Source of the DNA: Phreatobacter sp.
GTDB taxonomy: Bacteria; Pseudomonadota; Alphaproteobacteria; Rhizobiales; Phreatobacteraceae
Reading direction: 5' to 3'
DNA: 64,000 bases
Assembly (NCBI RefSeq): GCF_027532945.1
Contig: NZ_JAPZTZ010000008.1
Location: 62,001-126,000, forward strand
Shown: positions 47,395 to 55,818 of the stretch, piece after piece
Layout: each line of letters opens with the position of its first letter
Position numbering within the stretch: position 1 is the stretch's first letter
Notes under the pieces: model-generated
What the model was told of the DNA's origin: nothing
Databases searched by the model: none
The model's input: only the letters and a program-made list of their open reading frames with translations
Program-made: the position numbers and the translations under genes

Positions 47395-47413
47395 GACGAC
47401 GAAAAATGTCGTC
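47395..47413 (+). promoter_or_regulatory. stem-loop in the flagellin leader or promoter region
   Basis: GACGAC, GAAAAAT loop, GTCGTC: a perfect 6-bp stem in AT-rich DNA about 90 nt before the flagellin ATG. If transcribed, it could be a target for FlbT, which binds flagellin leader RNA in Caulobacter; that is inference. Confidence 0.4.
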
Positions 47414-47423
47414 GAGACGAAAA

Positions 47424-47438
47424 TTAACCATTGGTTAG
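47424..47438 (+). promoter_or_regulatory. imperfect CtrA-like site upstream of flagellin
   Basis: TTAACCATTGGTTAG: TTAA-N7-TTAG, one base off TTAA-N7-TTAA, followed by another TTAAC three bases on. The surroundings are the most AT-rich part of the intergenic region. Confidence 0.4.
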
Positions 47439-47501
47439 GGTTAACGGGGCAGGGTGCGTCAAAGGCCCGTGAGAATCGTCGGGCCCGGCCGAGGACCACT
47501 C

Positions 47502-48725
47502 ATGAGCGACATCGTCCTTTCGAAAGGCATTCGCGGCAATCTTCTCTCGCTGATGGGCACCGCTGACCTGCGCGATCGCACGCAGTTCCGGTTGTCGACG
47601 GGCAAGAAGGTCAACACTGCGCTGGACAATCCCGGCAACTTCTTCTCCGCGCAGATGCTCAACTCGCGCGCGACCGACATCACCAATCTGCTGGATGGCA
47701 TCGGCACCGCGATCAAGACGCTCGAGGCCGCCGATAACGGCATTCGCTCCATCGTCCGCGTGGTGGAGAACGCGCAGGCCCTCGCTCGTCAGGCCCGGGG
47801 TTCGGCGGCGAGCACCGCCCGGCTCGGTGGCGTATTGCCGACTGTGAACGGCGAGCTTGGCTCGCTGACGATGCAGACCAATCTCGCTGACCTCGGCTTT
47901 GCCGTCGGCGAGACCATCACCATCAACACCGGCACCAACCGGCAGACCGTTCTGACGATCGCCACCGGCATGACGGTCGGCAATCTCGTCAACGCCATCA
48001 ACGACAACACCGAGGCGACCACCGCCACGGGTACAGGCGTGACCATTGGCTCCACAGCAGGCGCTGATGCGCGCGCCCTTCTCTCGCCCGACGGCCGCCT
48101 GGTCATCCAGGCGATCGGAACCCAGCCGCTGACGATCTCCTCGTCCAACGCCGGCACGGCCCTCACCAATATGGGCTTCGCCGTCCCCGACCGCGCCAAG
48201 CTGGCCGGCGAGATCAACGTCACCCGCTCGAACATCGCCACCCAGTTCTCTGAGCTGCGCCGCCAGATCGACCAGCTCGCCAAGGATTCCGGCTTCAATG
48301 GCGTCAACCTGCTGAACGCCGACACGCTGCAAGCGATGTTCAACGAGCGTCAGACCTCCTCGCTGACCATCTCAGCCGTGCGTTTCTCGGTGAGCGAGGA
48401 CCTCGCCATCAACGACCAGAAGAACCGCTTCCAGACGGACGCGGACATCGACGACGCGCTGGGCGAGCTGTCGCAGGCGATGTCGATGCTGCGCTCCCAG
48501 TCGAGCGCCTTCGGCTCGAACCTGGCACTCGTCCAGATCCGCCAGAAGTTCACGCAGGAAATGGCGAACACGCTGAAGACCGGCGCTGACAACCTCGTCC
48601 TCGCCGACATGAACGAGGAAGGCGCCAACATGCTGGCGCTGCAGACCCGCCAGCAGCTCTCGACCCAGGCTCTCTCGCTCGCCAACCAGGCCGACCAGAG
48701 CGTCCTGAGGCTCTTCGGCGGCTGA
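47502..48725 (+). CDS. flagellin with DUF1522 insertion
   Basis: A 407-residue filament subunit. N-terminal D0/D1: MSDIVLSKGIRGNLLSLMGTADLRDRTQFRLSTGKKVNTALDNPGNFFSAQMLNSRATDITNLLDGIGTAIKTLEAADNGI. The exposed centre (GETITINTGTNRQTVLTIATGMTVGNLVNAINDN...LVIQAIGTQPLTISSSNAGTAL) resembles DUF1522, found in Bradyrhizobium-type flagellins. The C-terminal D1/D0 is NLVLADMNEEGANMLALQTRQQLSTQALSLANQADQSVLRLFGG. GAGGA lies 7 nt before the ATG. It is the only flagellin gene in the window and is followed by flbT and flaF. Confidence 0.95.
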   Translation: MSDIVLSKGIRGNLLSLMGTADLRDRTQFRLSTGKKVNTALDNPGNFFSAQMLNSRATDITNLLDGIGTAIKTLEAADNGIRSIVRVVENAQALARQARGSAASTARLGGVLPTVNGELGSLTMQTNLADLGFAVGETITINTGTNRQTVLTIATGMTVGNLVNAINDNTEATTATGTGVTIGSTAGADARALLSPDGRLVIQAIGTQPLTISSSNAGTALTNMGFAVPDRAKLAGEINVTRSNIATQFSELRRQIDQLAKDSGFNGVNLLNADTLQAMFNERQTSSLTISAVRFSVSEDLAINDQKNRFQTDADIDDALGELSQAMSMLRSQSSAFGSNLALVQIRQKFTQEMANTLKTGADNLVLADMNEEGANMLALQTRQQLSTQALSLANQADQSVLRLFGG

Positions 48726-48807
48726 TGCACGCGGCGGCGGGCTTTCTCGCCGTTTGATCCGCTTGTGCTAGCATTCCGCCGATCGACGAATCGTGCGGAG
48801 GCAGTCC

Positions 48808-49221
48808 ATGGCGCTCAAGGTCGAACTGAAGCCCGGCGAGAAGTTCATCCTCGGCGACAGCGTGATCGTCAACGACGACCAGCGCACGCGGCTCACCATC
48901 GAGGGCGAGGCGCCCATCCTTCGCGAGAAGGACGTGATGACCATTGAGGCCGCCGACACCCCTTGCAAGAAGATCTACCTGATCGTGCAGCTGATGTACC
49001 TGTCGCGCGATCCGGTCAGCCACCACAAGATGTATTTCGACCTCGTCAACGACGTGGTGAAGGCGGCTCCCTCGACACTGCGATTCATCGACGACATCAA
49101 CAATCACATATTAACCGGTGCGCTCTACAAAGCACTGAAGGCCACAAAAGGCCTCATCGAGTACGAAGGGACTCTGCTGGAAAATGCATCACGGGGCAGC
49201 AGCGTACGCGTCGACGGCTAA
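48808..49221 (+). CDS. flbT: flagellin synthesis repressor FlbT
   Basis: A 137-residue protein with KVELKPGEKFILGDSVIVNDDQRTRLTIEGEAPILREKDVMT and KKIYLIVQLMYL, the FlbT signatures. FlbT binds the flagellin mRNA leader and represses its translation until the hook is complete. GGAGG lies before the ATG at 48808. Its 3' end overlaps flaF by 38 nt. Confidence 0.94.
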   Translation: MALKVELKPGEKFILGDSVIVNDDQRTRLTIEGEAPILREKDVMTIEAADTPCKKIYLIVQLMYLSRDPVSHHKMYFDLVNDVVKAAPSTLRFIDDINNHILTGALYKALKATKGLIEYEGTLLENASRGSSVRVDG

Positions 49222-49555
49222 GGTCACCTCCACCGCGAGTCCCCGCGACCTGGAGGCGAGCCTTCTTCTCAAAGCCGCCGCCAAGCTTCAGGCAGTGAAG
49301 GACAATTGGGAGCAGGCCCGCGGCGATCTCAGTCCCGCCCTCGCCTACAACCGCAAGCTCTGGACGATCCTGTCCACCTCCGCGACCAAGCCCGAAAATC
49401 CGCTACCGCTGCCGATCAAGAACAATATCGCCAATCTCGGCTTGTTCATCTTCCAGCGCACCATCGACATCGAGATCGAGCCGGCCCCCGAGAAGCTGAG
49501 CATTCTCGTCTCGATCAACTCGAACATCGCCGCGGGCCTCGCCGGCCGCGGCTGA
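49184..49555 (+). CDS. flaF: flagellin synthesis activator FlaF
   Basis: A 123-residue FlaF: AAAYASTAKVTSTASPRDLEASLLLKAAAKLQAVKDNW, ALAYNRKLWTILSTSATKPENPLPLPIKNNIANLGLFIFQRTIDI. It promotes flagellin translation or secretion, opposing FlbT. The 38-nt overlap with flbT suggests translational coupling. Last gene of fliC-flbT-flaF. Confidence 0.94.
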   Translation: MHHGAAAYASTAKVTSTASPRDLEASLLLKAAAKLQAVKDNWEQARGDLSPALAYNRKLWTILSTSATKPENPLPLPIKNNIANLGLFIFQRTIDIEIEPAPEKLSILVSINSNIAAGLAGRG

Positions 49556-49677
49556 TCACGGGCCGTTCGCGGCCTTTCCCGAGGCCGCTGCCGCCACTCC
49601 AAGTCGCGCCACCATGAGGCCGATCCACGGCCTCGCGTGGGACGCAGGCATCGCCCGATCGCTCCCCCAAACGGACA

Positions 49678-49702
49678 AAGGCGCGGACTATGCCCGCGCC
49701 TT
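49678..49702. terminator. bidirectional terminator between flaF and flgL
   Basis: AAGGCGCGG, a 7-nt loop and CCGCGCCTT form a perfect 9-bp stem between the convergent genes flaF (+) and flgL (-). The tail is short on both sides. Confidence 0.7.
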
Positions 49703-49744
49703 CCGTCCTCGCCGACCACGTTGGCGAAAATTGCGTGGCCTAAA

Positions 49745-51322
49745 TTACATGTAGTTGACGATGGTTAGCTTGGAGAGCATCGAGCTCGTCTGATAGCTGG
49801 CCTGAAGGTTCGTCTGCAGCGCCAGCATCTGCACGCCGACCTCGTTCGGGTCAGCCCGCTCGATATCGGTCACGAGGCCGCCCAGCATCGACTTTCTGTC
49901 GGCATGGCGCGTCTTGGCGCTGCCGGCCGCCGTGGTCGCCGCGGCGATGTCGATCTGGATCGACTGCACGGTCTGCGTGCCCTTTTCCATGCTGAGCCCC
50001 GAGACCACGCGCGGCGTCAGGGCCTGGAAGCGACCGAGGCCGTTGGTGTCAGTCTCGCTGAACTTAAGGCTGCTCGCCACCGCCATGTACTGGACCGCGG
50101 TGCGCAGGGCCTCCTCGTCGGCGCGCACGCCGTAGAAGACCGACTGGGCGTTGTCGATCTCGGCCGAGGCGGTCGCCCGCGGATTGGAGGAGACGAGGTC
50201 GCCCTGGTACCAGCGCACGGTGCGCGCCTCGGCGTTCTGCGGCGTGTCATAGGCCACGGAGTCCGCCATCGTGCCGGAAACCCCTGCCACCAGCCGCTTG
50301 GCGATGCCCTGCTCCACTGGCGGCGGGCCGGCGCTGGCGGTCGCCTCGCCCTTGAAGAAGTCCTCGCCCGCCTTGACCGCCGAGGCGGCGGCAAGCGGCC
50401 CGCCGATCAGCTTGCCGAGCTGGGTGCCGAGCGTGGCGCGCAAATTGTTCAGCGTGTCGGTCGAATTGGCGCCAATCTTGAATTCGTTGGCCGCCACGAC
50501 CGGCGCATCGGCCGAAACGGCGGTGAGCGTCATCTGCTCGATGCTGCCGTCGGGCAGCGTGAACTTCAGCATCATCGCCTGGCCAACCGAGGCATTGCCC
50601 GCGCCCGCGGCGAGCGACAGCGAGGCCGGCGGGCCCGCCGTATGGGTCGCCGTAATGCCGTCGACGGCGCCGGTGGGAGGCGCGACCTTGAGGCCCAAGG
50701 CGTGGACACCGTCCTCGGTGAGCGTCACGGGCTGCGTGCCCTGCGCCGACAGGGTCACGCGGCCGGTGGCGGCGGGATTGGCCTCCGGAGAGGCGCTGGC
50801 GACGCCGAGATCGGCCTGCATGCGCTGCAGCAGGACGGTCTTGAAGCCGTCCTTGGAATTATCACCGTTGAGGAAGATCGTCGGATCGACAACCGGCGGC
50901 GTCGCCGACTTGCGGCCGCCGAAGACATAGCGCGTGCCGTCATTGGCATTCAGCATGGACACGATGGAGGACAGGCTCTGGCCTGCCGCCACCTGGCCGA
51001 TCGTCTGGCCGGACGACAGCTTGTACTCGTTCGGCTGCATCGACGTCTTGGTCGACGAGATCGTTTTCGAGATGCCGGTGAGCGACGTGTCGATGATCGA
51101 GATGCGCGTCGAGACGAGCGAGATACTCTGCTGCCAGGCGTCGATCTGGCTCATCGAGGCGCGGAAGGCGAGCGAGAAGCCGCGCTCGGCGCCGAGGCCG
51201 CCATAGGTCTCGGCCTTCTTGCCAGTGCCGAGCTGGCGCTGGAGGTCCGAGAGCTGGTCCTTCATGCGCAGGAAGTCCGCCGCGCTCAGTCCCGAGATGA
51301 TACCGGAAGTTCGAATGGCCAT
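49745..51322 (-). CDS. flgL: hook-filament junction protein FlgL
   Basis: A 525-residue flagellin-like protein, long for FlgL. The start is MAIRTSGIISGLSAADFLRMKDQLSDLQRQLGTGKKAETYGGLGAERGFSLAFRASMSQIDAW, and the C terminus is MLGGLVTDIERADPNEVGVQMLALQTNLQASYQTSSMLSKLTIVNYM. The middle contains the FGGRKSATPPV segment. It links hook to filament with FlgK. GAGG precedes the ATG at 51322, 8 nt after flgK. Confidence 0.88.
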   Translation of the reverse strand: MAIRTSGIISGLSAADFLRMKDQLSDLQRQLGTGKKAETYGGLGAERGFSLAFRASMSQIDAWQQSISLVSTRISIIDTSLTGISKTISSTKTSMQPNEYKLSSGQTIGQVAAGQSLSSIVSMLNANDGTRYVFGGRKSATPPVVDPTIFLNGDNSKDGFKTVLLQRMQADLGVASASPEANPAATGRVTLSAQGTQPVTLTEDGVHALGLKVAPPTGAVDGITATHTAGPPASLSLAAGAGNASVGQAMMLKFTLPDGSIEQMTLTAVSADAPVVAANEFKIGANSTDTLNNLRATLGTQLGKLIGGPLAAASAVKAGEDFFKGEATASAGPPPVEQGIAKRLVAGVSGTMADSVAYDTPQNAEARTVRWYQGDLVSSNPRATASAEIDNAQSVFYGVRADEEALRTAVQYMAVASSLKFSETDTNGLGRFQALTPRVVSGLSMEKGTQTVQSIQIDIAAATTAAGSAKTRHADRKSMLGGLVTDIERADPNEVGVQMLALQTNLQASYQTSSMLSKLTIVNYM

Positions 51323-51330
51323 GACGCGCC

Positions 51331-53223
51331 TCACATCTTCTGCAGCATGTCCAGCATCTCGCGGACCGAGCTCATGATGCGCGCATTGGCGCCGTAAGCG
51401 GTCTGCAGCTGGATCAGCAGGGTCATTTCCTCGTCGATGTTCACCGCCGCGACGCTATCGAAGCGCGCCTGCAGCTGCGTCACCACGGCATCCTGGCCTT
51501 TGGCCACCTGCTTGGCGCTGGCCGCGTCATTGGTCTGGTTGACGATCACCGAGCGGGCATAGGAGAGCACCGAGCCTCGGAACGGATTGCCGTCAGTGCC
51601 AAGACCTCCGGCCGGTTTGAAGTAGCGGCCCGTATCGGCGAGCGCCTTCACGAAGTAGGACGGGCGCGTCCCGTCGGATTCCAGCGTCGTGGCGCTGAGC
51701 TTCACCAGCGCGCTCGGATCAGCCTTCAGCGCGGCATTCACGTCGATACGCACGGCAAGCCCGACGAACTGCGATCCCGAACCGGTGTAGCGGTCCGAGT
51801 AGAGCCCTCCGACGGCTGTCGAATCGATGAAGAAGGGCAGCGACGTGCCGCCATCGGTCAGCGTGCGCGCCGTGACATTGGCCGCCGCGGCATTGACCGC
51901 GGCGCCGCCCGTGACGGTCGGATCGGCGAGGACGCGCAGGTTCGACCCCGACACGGCCACCGAGAAGGAACCAGCGGGCGCGCCGACGCTCGTCGCCCAG
52001 GTGTCGATCGCCGCCTGCATCTGCATCGCGTGCCCCGCGGCCGAGGTACCGGTCAGGCGGAACACCTGATCGTTCGGGTCGGCCGTCATCGTGTCGGCCA
52101 TGGGCACGGTGGTGTCGTCGACACGCTTGAACGTGAGCTTCTTGGTGACGCCGTTGGCGGTGAGCTCAAGCGTCACCGTGTCGCCGTCGGACAGGCCCGG
52201 ACCGAGAACGGTGTCGTAGCCCTTTGTGGGACCAGGCCCGGCCACCGTAGCCGGGGTGCTGGTCGAGCCATTGCCGAGCGCTTGGGCAAGGCTGGCGGCG
52301 ATCTGGTCGAGCTGCGACTGCGCCGCCGGCATGGCCTTGTCGCGCAGGTCGATGAGGGCGGCGATCTTGCCTGACGTGAACACCCCGGCCGCGATGAGAT
52401 CCATCTGGCCCGACGGCGTATCGGCCGTGATCGTGCCGACCGTCCGCTTGGTCGGGTCGGTATCGTAGATATTGGACGGACCGATGAGGTCGCGGCCATC
52501 GAAGGACAGTGTCGGCTTGGTGGTGGACAGCAGCACGAAGCCGGCGCCGCCATAGAGCTGAACCGCGCCGCTATCCTGATAGACGGTGCGGACATTGGTG
52601 TATTCGGCGATCTCGGAGACCAGGGCGTCGCGCTGGTCGAGCAGGCCGACGCGGCTCTCGTCGGTGAACGAGACTTCGAGCCGGCCGTTCACCTTCGACA
52701 GGTCGGTGAGCAGCGTGTTGAGGCGCGTGGTGGCGTCGGCAAGGCCCTTCTCGGCGTCGAGGCGCATGTCCTGCACCGAGGTCGACAGGCTGCGGAGGCT
52801 CTGCGCCACCACCGTCGCCGAATTGATGACGCCGGCCCGCGCCGTGGCGCTCTCCGGCGAGGTCAGCAGCGTCTGGAACGACGAGGAGAAGGTGTTCAGC
52901 ACCGTGTCGAGGGCGCGGGCCGAACCAGGCGCGCCCATCATCTGGTCGAGCCGGTCGAGGAACTGCGAGCGGGTGGAGGCATAGCCGGCATTCGACTTTT
53001 CGCCGACCAGCTGGCGCTGCACGAAGGCGTCATATTCTCGCCGGATCGAACCGACCTTGACGCCGGCGATCTGGTCGCCGGCGAGCGCGTCGACCGGGTC
53101 GATCAGCTTGCGCGTGTAGCTGGGGTTCCCCGCATTGGCGATGTTGGCGCTGGTCAGCGCCGTCGCCTGCGCGTTGAAGCGCAGGCCGGACAGGGAATTG
53201 GCGAGGGCACTGGTGAGGGTCAT
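51331..53223 (-). CDS. flgK: hook-associated protein FlgK
   Basis: A 630-residue hook-filament junction protein. N terminus MTLTSALANSLSGLRFNAQATALTSANIANAGNPSYTRKLI; the helical region RLNTLLTDLSKVNGRLEVSFTDESRVGLLDQRDALVSEIAEYTNV is diagnostic. C terminus VTQLQARFDSVAAVNIDEEMTLLIQLQTAYGANARIMSSVREMLDMLQKM. AAGGAG precedes the ATG. First gene of flgK-flgL. Confidence 0.95.
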   Translation of the reverse strand: MTLTSALANSLSGLRFNAQATALTSANIANAGNPSYTRKLIDPVDALAGDQIAGVKVGSIRREYDAFVQRQLVGEKSNAGYASTRSQFLDRLDQMMGAPGSARALDTVLNTFSSSFQTLLTSPESATARAGVINSATVVAQSLRSLSTSVQDMRLDAEKGLADATTRLNTLLTDLSKVNGRLEVSFTDESRVGLLDQRDALVSEIAEYTNVRTVYQDSGAVQLYGGAGFVLLSTTKPTLSFDGRDLIGPSNIYDTDPTKRTVGTITADTPSGQMDLIAAGVFTSGKIAALIDLRDKAMPAAQSQLDQIAASLAQALGNGSTSTPATVAGPGPTKGYDTVLGPGLSDGDTVTLELTANGVTKKLTFKRVDDTTVPMADTMTADPNDQVFRLTGTSAAGHAMQMQAAIDTWATSVGAPAGSFSVAVSGSNLRVLADPTVTGGAAVNAAAANVTARTLTDGGTSLPFFIDSTAVGGLYSDRYTGSGSQFVGLAVRIDVNAALKADPSALVKLSATTLESDGTRPSYFVKALADTGRYFKPAGGLGTDGNPFRGSVLSYARSVIVNQTNDAASAKQVAKGQDAVVTQLQARFDSVAAVNIDEEMTLLIQLQTAYGANARIMSSVREMLDMLQKM

Positions 53224-53258
53224 CGCAGGTCACTCCTTGACGCGCGCCATGCTCCGCC

Positions 53259-54611
53259 TCAGCGGATCATGTTGATCGTTTCCTGGAGCATCGAGTTCGA
53301 GGTGGTCACGATGCGGGTGTTGGCCGCGTAGGCCTGCTGGGTGATGATCAGCTTGGTGAACTCCTCGGAGATGTCGACGTTCGAGCCCTCAAGGCTCTGC
53401 GACACGATCCGCCCGGAGGCGCCGAGGATGGCCGGGCCCGAGCCCGACGTCTCCTGGAAGGCGCCGCCATCGAGGCGCTTCAGCATGTTGTCGCCGTTGA
53501 AGCTGGCGAGCGGGATGGAGAACAGGTCCACCGACTGGCCGTTGGAATAGTTGCCGCGCACGCGGCCGGTAACGGTGATGGTGACGTTCGTCAGCTCGCC
53601 GACGGCGTAGCCGTTCTGGCCAATGTCGGTCACCTGAACCGTGCCGTCGGCGCGGGCATATTGGGACAGGCCGTTGGTGCCGATATCGAGCTCGACATTG
53701 CCGACATTGGTGCCGTTGACCGTCAGGTTGGGGATGGTCGGCGACGAGGTCGGCGAGGTCAGCTGGCCGGTGCTGGAGAAGGTGAAGTCGCCACCGATAC
53801 GCGTCCACGTCTCGGCGCCTGAGGTCGAGCTCGACTGATAATAGGCGCTCCAGGTGTCGGAGACGGCAGGCGGGCCGGCGCTGGCATTGGCGGTCTTGGC
53901 CCAGCGCACCTGCACGTTCACCTGTTTGCCGAGCGAATCGTAGGCGATGATCGAGCCGCCGGAAACCGATGTGGCGACGAAATTGGCGGCATTGGTAGAG
54001 TTGATGGTGGCCGAGCCGATCAGCGAGGCCTGCATCAGTTCGCTGCCGGCGGTGGAGCTCGCATTCGTCGTCTTCGGCGTCGTGGGCAAGCTGGCGCGGT
54101 ACTTGATCACGTCGGTGGCGCGGGCCGGCACGACGTCGTTGGTGATCTGGATCGGCACCGTCGAGGAGCCGAGGGGATTGCCGGTTTTGCGGTCGAGCGG
54201 CAGGCCGCGCAGGTAATAGCCGGCACCATTGACCATGTAGCCGTTGGCGTCGACGGTGAAGTCGCCGCGCCTAGTATAGGCGTTGGTCGTGGCGAAGGTC
54301 GGCTTGCCGTCGACCATGCCCGAGGGCTGCTGCACCACGAAATAGCCGTCGCCGTTGATGGCGAGGTTGGTGGTGATCGAGGTCGCGGAGATCTGGCCCT
54401 GGATCGTGTTGGTGGCACGCGAATAACCAGTGACCGAGCCGGAGAGCTCACGCTTGGGGCCCGAATCCGGGATCAGGTCGACGAAGGCCGTGTCGATGCG
54501 CTTGAAAGCGGTTGTCTGCGAGTTGGCGATATTGCCGGAAATGTTTTCCAGGGCGTAGGCCTGCGCCGAGAGGCCGCTGACCGCCGTGGTCATTGCACCG
54601 AAGATACCCAT
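53259..54611 (-). CDS. flgE: flagellar hook protein FlgE
   Basis: A 450-residue hook subunit: MGIFGAMTTAVSGLSAQAYALENISGNIANSQTTAFKRIDTAFVDLI at the start, ATSITTNLAINGDGYFVVQQPSGMVDG in the next block and SLEGSNVDISEEFTKLIITQQAYAANTRIVTTSNSMLQETINMIR at the end. I chose the start at 54611; the open frame extends 94 codons upstream across the promoter. It has its own sigma-54 promoter and palindrome, separate from flgK. flgD and fliK, its usual neighbours, are not here. Confidence 0.96.
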   Translation of the reverse strand: MGIFGAMTTAVSGLSAQAYALENISGNIANSQTTAFKRIDTAFVDLIPDSGPKRELSGSVTGYSRATNTIQGQISATSITTNLAINGDGYFVVQQPSGMVDGKPTFATTNAYTRRGDFTVDANGYMVNGAGYYLRGLPLDRKTGNPLGSSTVPIQITNDVVPARATDVIKYRASLPTTPKTTNASSTAGSELMQASLIGSATINSTNAANFVATSVSGGSIIAYDSLGKQVNVQVRWAKTANASAGPPAVSDTWSAYYQSSSTSGAETWTRIGGDFTFSSTGQLTSPTSSPTIPNLTVNGTNVGNVELDIGTNGLSQYARADGTVQVTDIGQNGYAVGELTNVTITVTGRVRGNYSNGQSVDLFSIPLASFNGDNMLKRLDGGAFQETSGSGPAILGASGRIVSQSLEGSNVDISEEFTKLIITQQAYAANTRIVTTSNSMLQETINMIR

Positions 54612-54679
54612 TGTTACTCCCCTCGCCGCTGCTGCACGGCCGGCAGGCGACGCAACCCGTCGCGCTTCGCCAAAAGGCT

Positions 54680-54697
54680 TTGCAGCGCCCGTGCCAA
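54680..54697 (-). promoter_or_regulatory. sigma-54 promoter of flgE
   Basis: On the minus strand TTGGCACGGGCGCTGCAA: exact TGGCACG and TTGC-like -12 with GG-N10-GC spacing, about 70 nt before the flgE ATG. Best match to consensus in the window. Confidence 0.88.
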
Positions 54698-54791
54698 GAC
54701 CGCGGACAGCGAGGAGGTCTTGTTTTTCAAGGATTTGGATGGTGAACGCCGCGTTAATGCGCGGGCGCCCGGCAGTTTCGCCTGTGCCGAT

Positions 54792-54808
54792 CGGCATATT
54801 CTGCCGGG
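54792..54808. promoter_or_regulatory. 17-bp flagellar palindrome, copy 5 (upstream of flgE)
   Basis: CGGCATATTCTGCCGGG, one mismatched pair. It is about 110 bp upstream (on minus) of the flgE sigma-54 promoter, the same arrangement as flgF and flgI. Confidence 0.75.
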
Positions 54809-54898
54809 TGTTGCGGGGCCGCCCTGCCCCCCCTACCCTTGTCGCCAGACGAGGGGGCGATGCCCCCGCGACCCCCTGCAAGGCGAGAGGCAAATTCC

Positions 54899-55747
54899 AT
54901 GGCGTCCGGGCGTTTCGAGGGCACGAGCGGCTATGTCGCGACCGACGACCTCAAGGTCGCGGTGAACGCGGCGATCACGCTGCAGCGGCCGCTGCTGGTG
55001 AAGGGCGAGCCCGGCACCGGCAAGACGGTCCTCGCCATCGAGGTGGCCAAGGCCATCGGCGCGCCGCTCATCGAGTGGCACGTGAAGTCCACCACCAAGG
55101 CGCAGCAGGGCCTCTACGAATATGACGCGGTCTCCCGCCTGCGCGACAGCCAGCTCGGCGACGAGAAGGTCAAGGACATCGCCAACTACATCAAGCGCGG
55201 CAAGCTGTGGGAGGCCTTCTCGGCGCCCGTGCGGCCGGTGCTGCTGATCGACGAGATCGACAAGGCCGACATCGAGTTCCCGAACGACCTCCTCCAGGAG
55301 CTCGATCGCATGGAGTTCTTTGTCTACGAGACCGGCGAGACCGTGAAGGCGGTGCAGCGCCCCATCGTCGTCATCACCTCGAACAACGAGAAGGAACTGC
55401 CGGACGCCTTCCTGCGCCGCTGCTTCTTCCATTACATCAAGTTCCCCGATGCCGGGACGATGCAGGCCATCGTCGACGTCCACTTCCCCGGCATCAAGCA
55501 GAAGCTGGTCTCCGAGGCGCTGCGCATCTTCTACGAGGTGCGCGAGGTCCCCGGCCTGAAGAAGAAGCCGTCGACCTCCGAGCTGCTGGACTGGCTGAAG
55601 CTGTTGATGGTCGAGGACATCGATGTCGAGACGCTGCGCGAGAAGGACCCGCGCAAGATGATCCCGCCGCTCCACGGCGCGCTTCTGAAGAACGAGCAGG
55701 ACGTGCATCTCTTCGAGCGGCTGGCCTTCCTCGCCCGCCGCGGCTGA
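54899..55747 (+). CDS. MoxR-type AAA+ ATPase
   Basis: A 282-residue ATPase: Walker A GEPGTGKTVLA, Walker B VLLIDEIDKAD, sensor 1 VVITSNNEKELPDAFLRRCFFHYIKFP with the arginine finger. The C terminus is a helical lid. MoxR proteins remodel or activate partners carrying VWA domains. A CoxE-like VWA gene lies 1.9 kb downstream in the same direction. The ATG at 54899 follows AGAGG. Confidence 0.92.
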   Translation: MASGRFEGTSGYVATDDLKVAVNAAITLQRPLLVKGEPGTGKTVLAIEVAKAIGAPLIEWHVKSTTKAQQGLYEYDAVSRLRDSQLGDEKVKDIANYIKRGKLWEAFSAPVRPVLLIDEIDKADIEFPNDLLQELDRMEFFVYETGETVKAVQRPIVVITSNNEKELPDAFLRRCFFHYIKFPDAGTMQAIVDVHFPGIKQKLVSEALRIFYEVREVPGLKKKPSTSELLDWLKLLMVEDIDVETLREKDPRKMIPPLHGALLKNEQDVHLFERLAFLARRG

Positions 55748-55818
55748 GGCATGGTCCGCGGGGCCGCGCGGCGAGTCGCGCGGTATCGATGGGACATGTC
55801 CAACGGGGACCGGCAACC

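Noticed and set aside
47342-47501. Sigma-54 promoter for flagellin
   Set aside because: The only GG-N10-GC match I found (AGGGTGCGTCAAAGGC) is far from TGGCAC/TTGC consensus.
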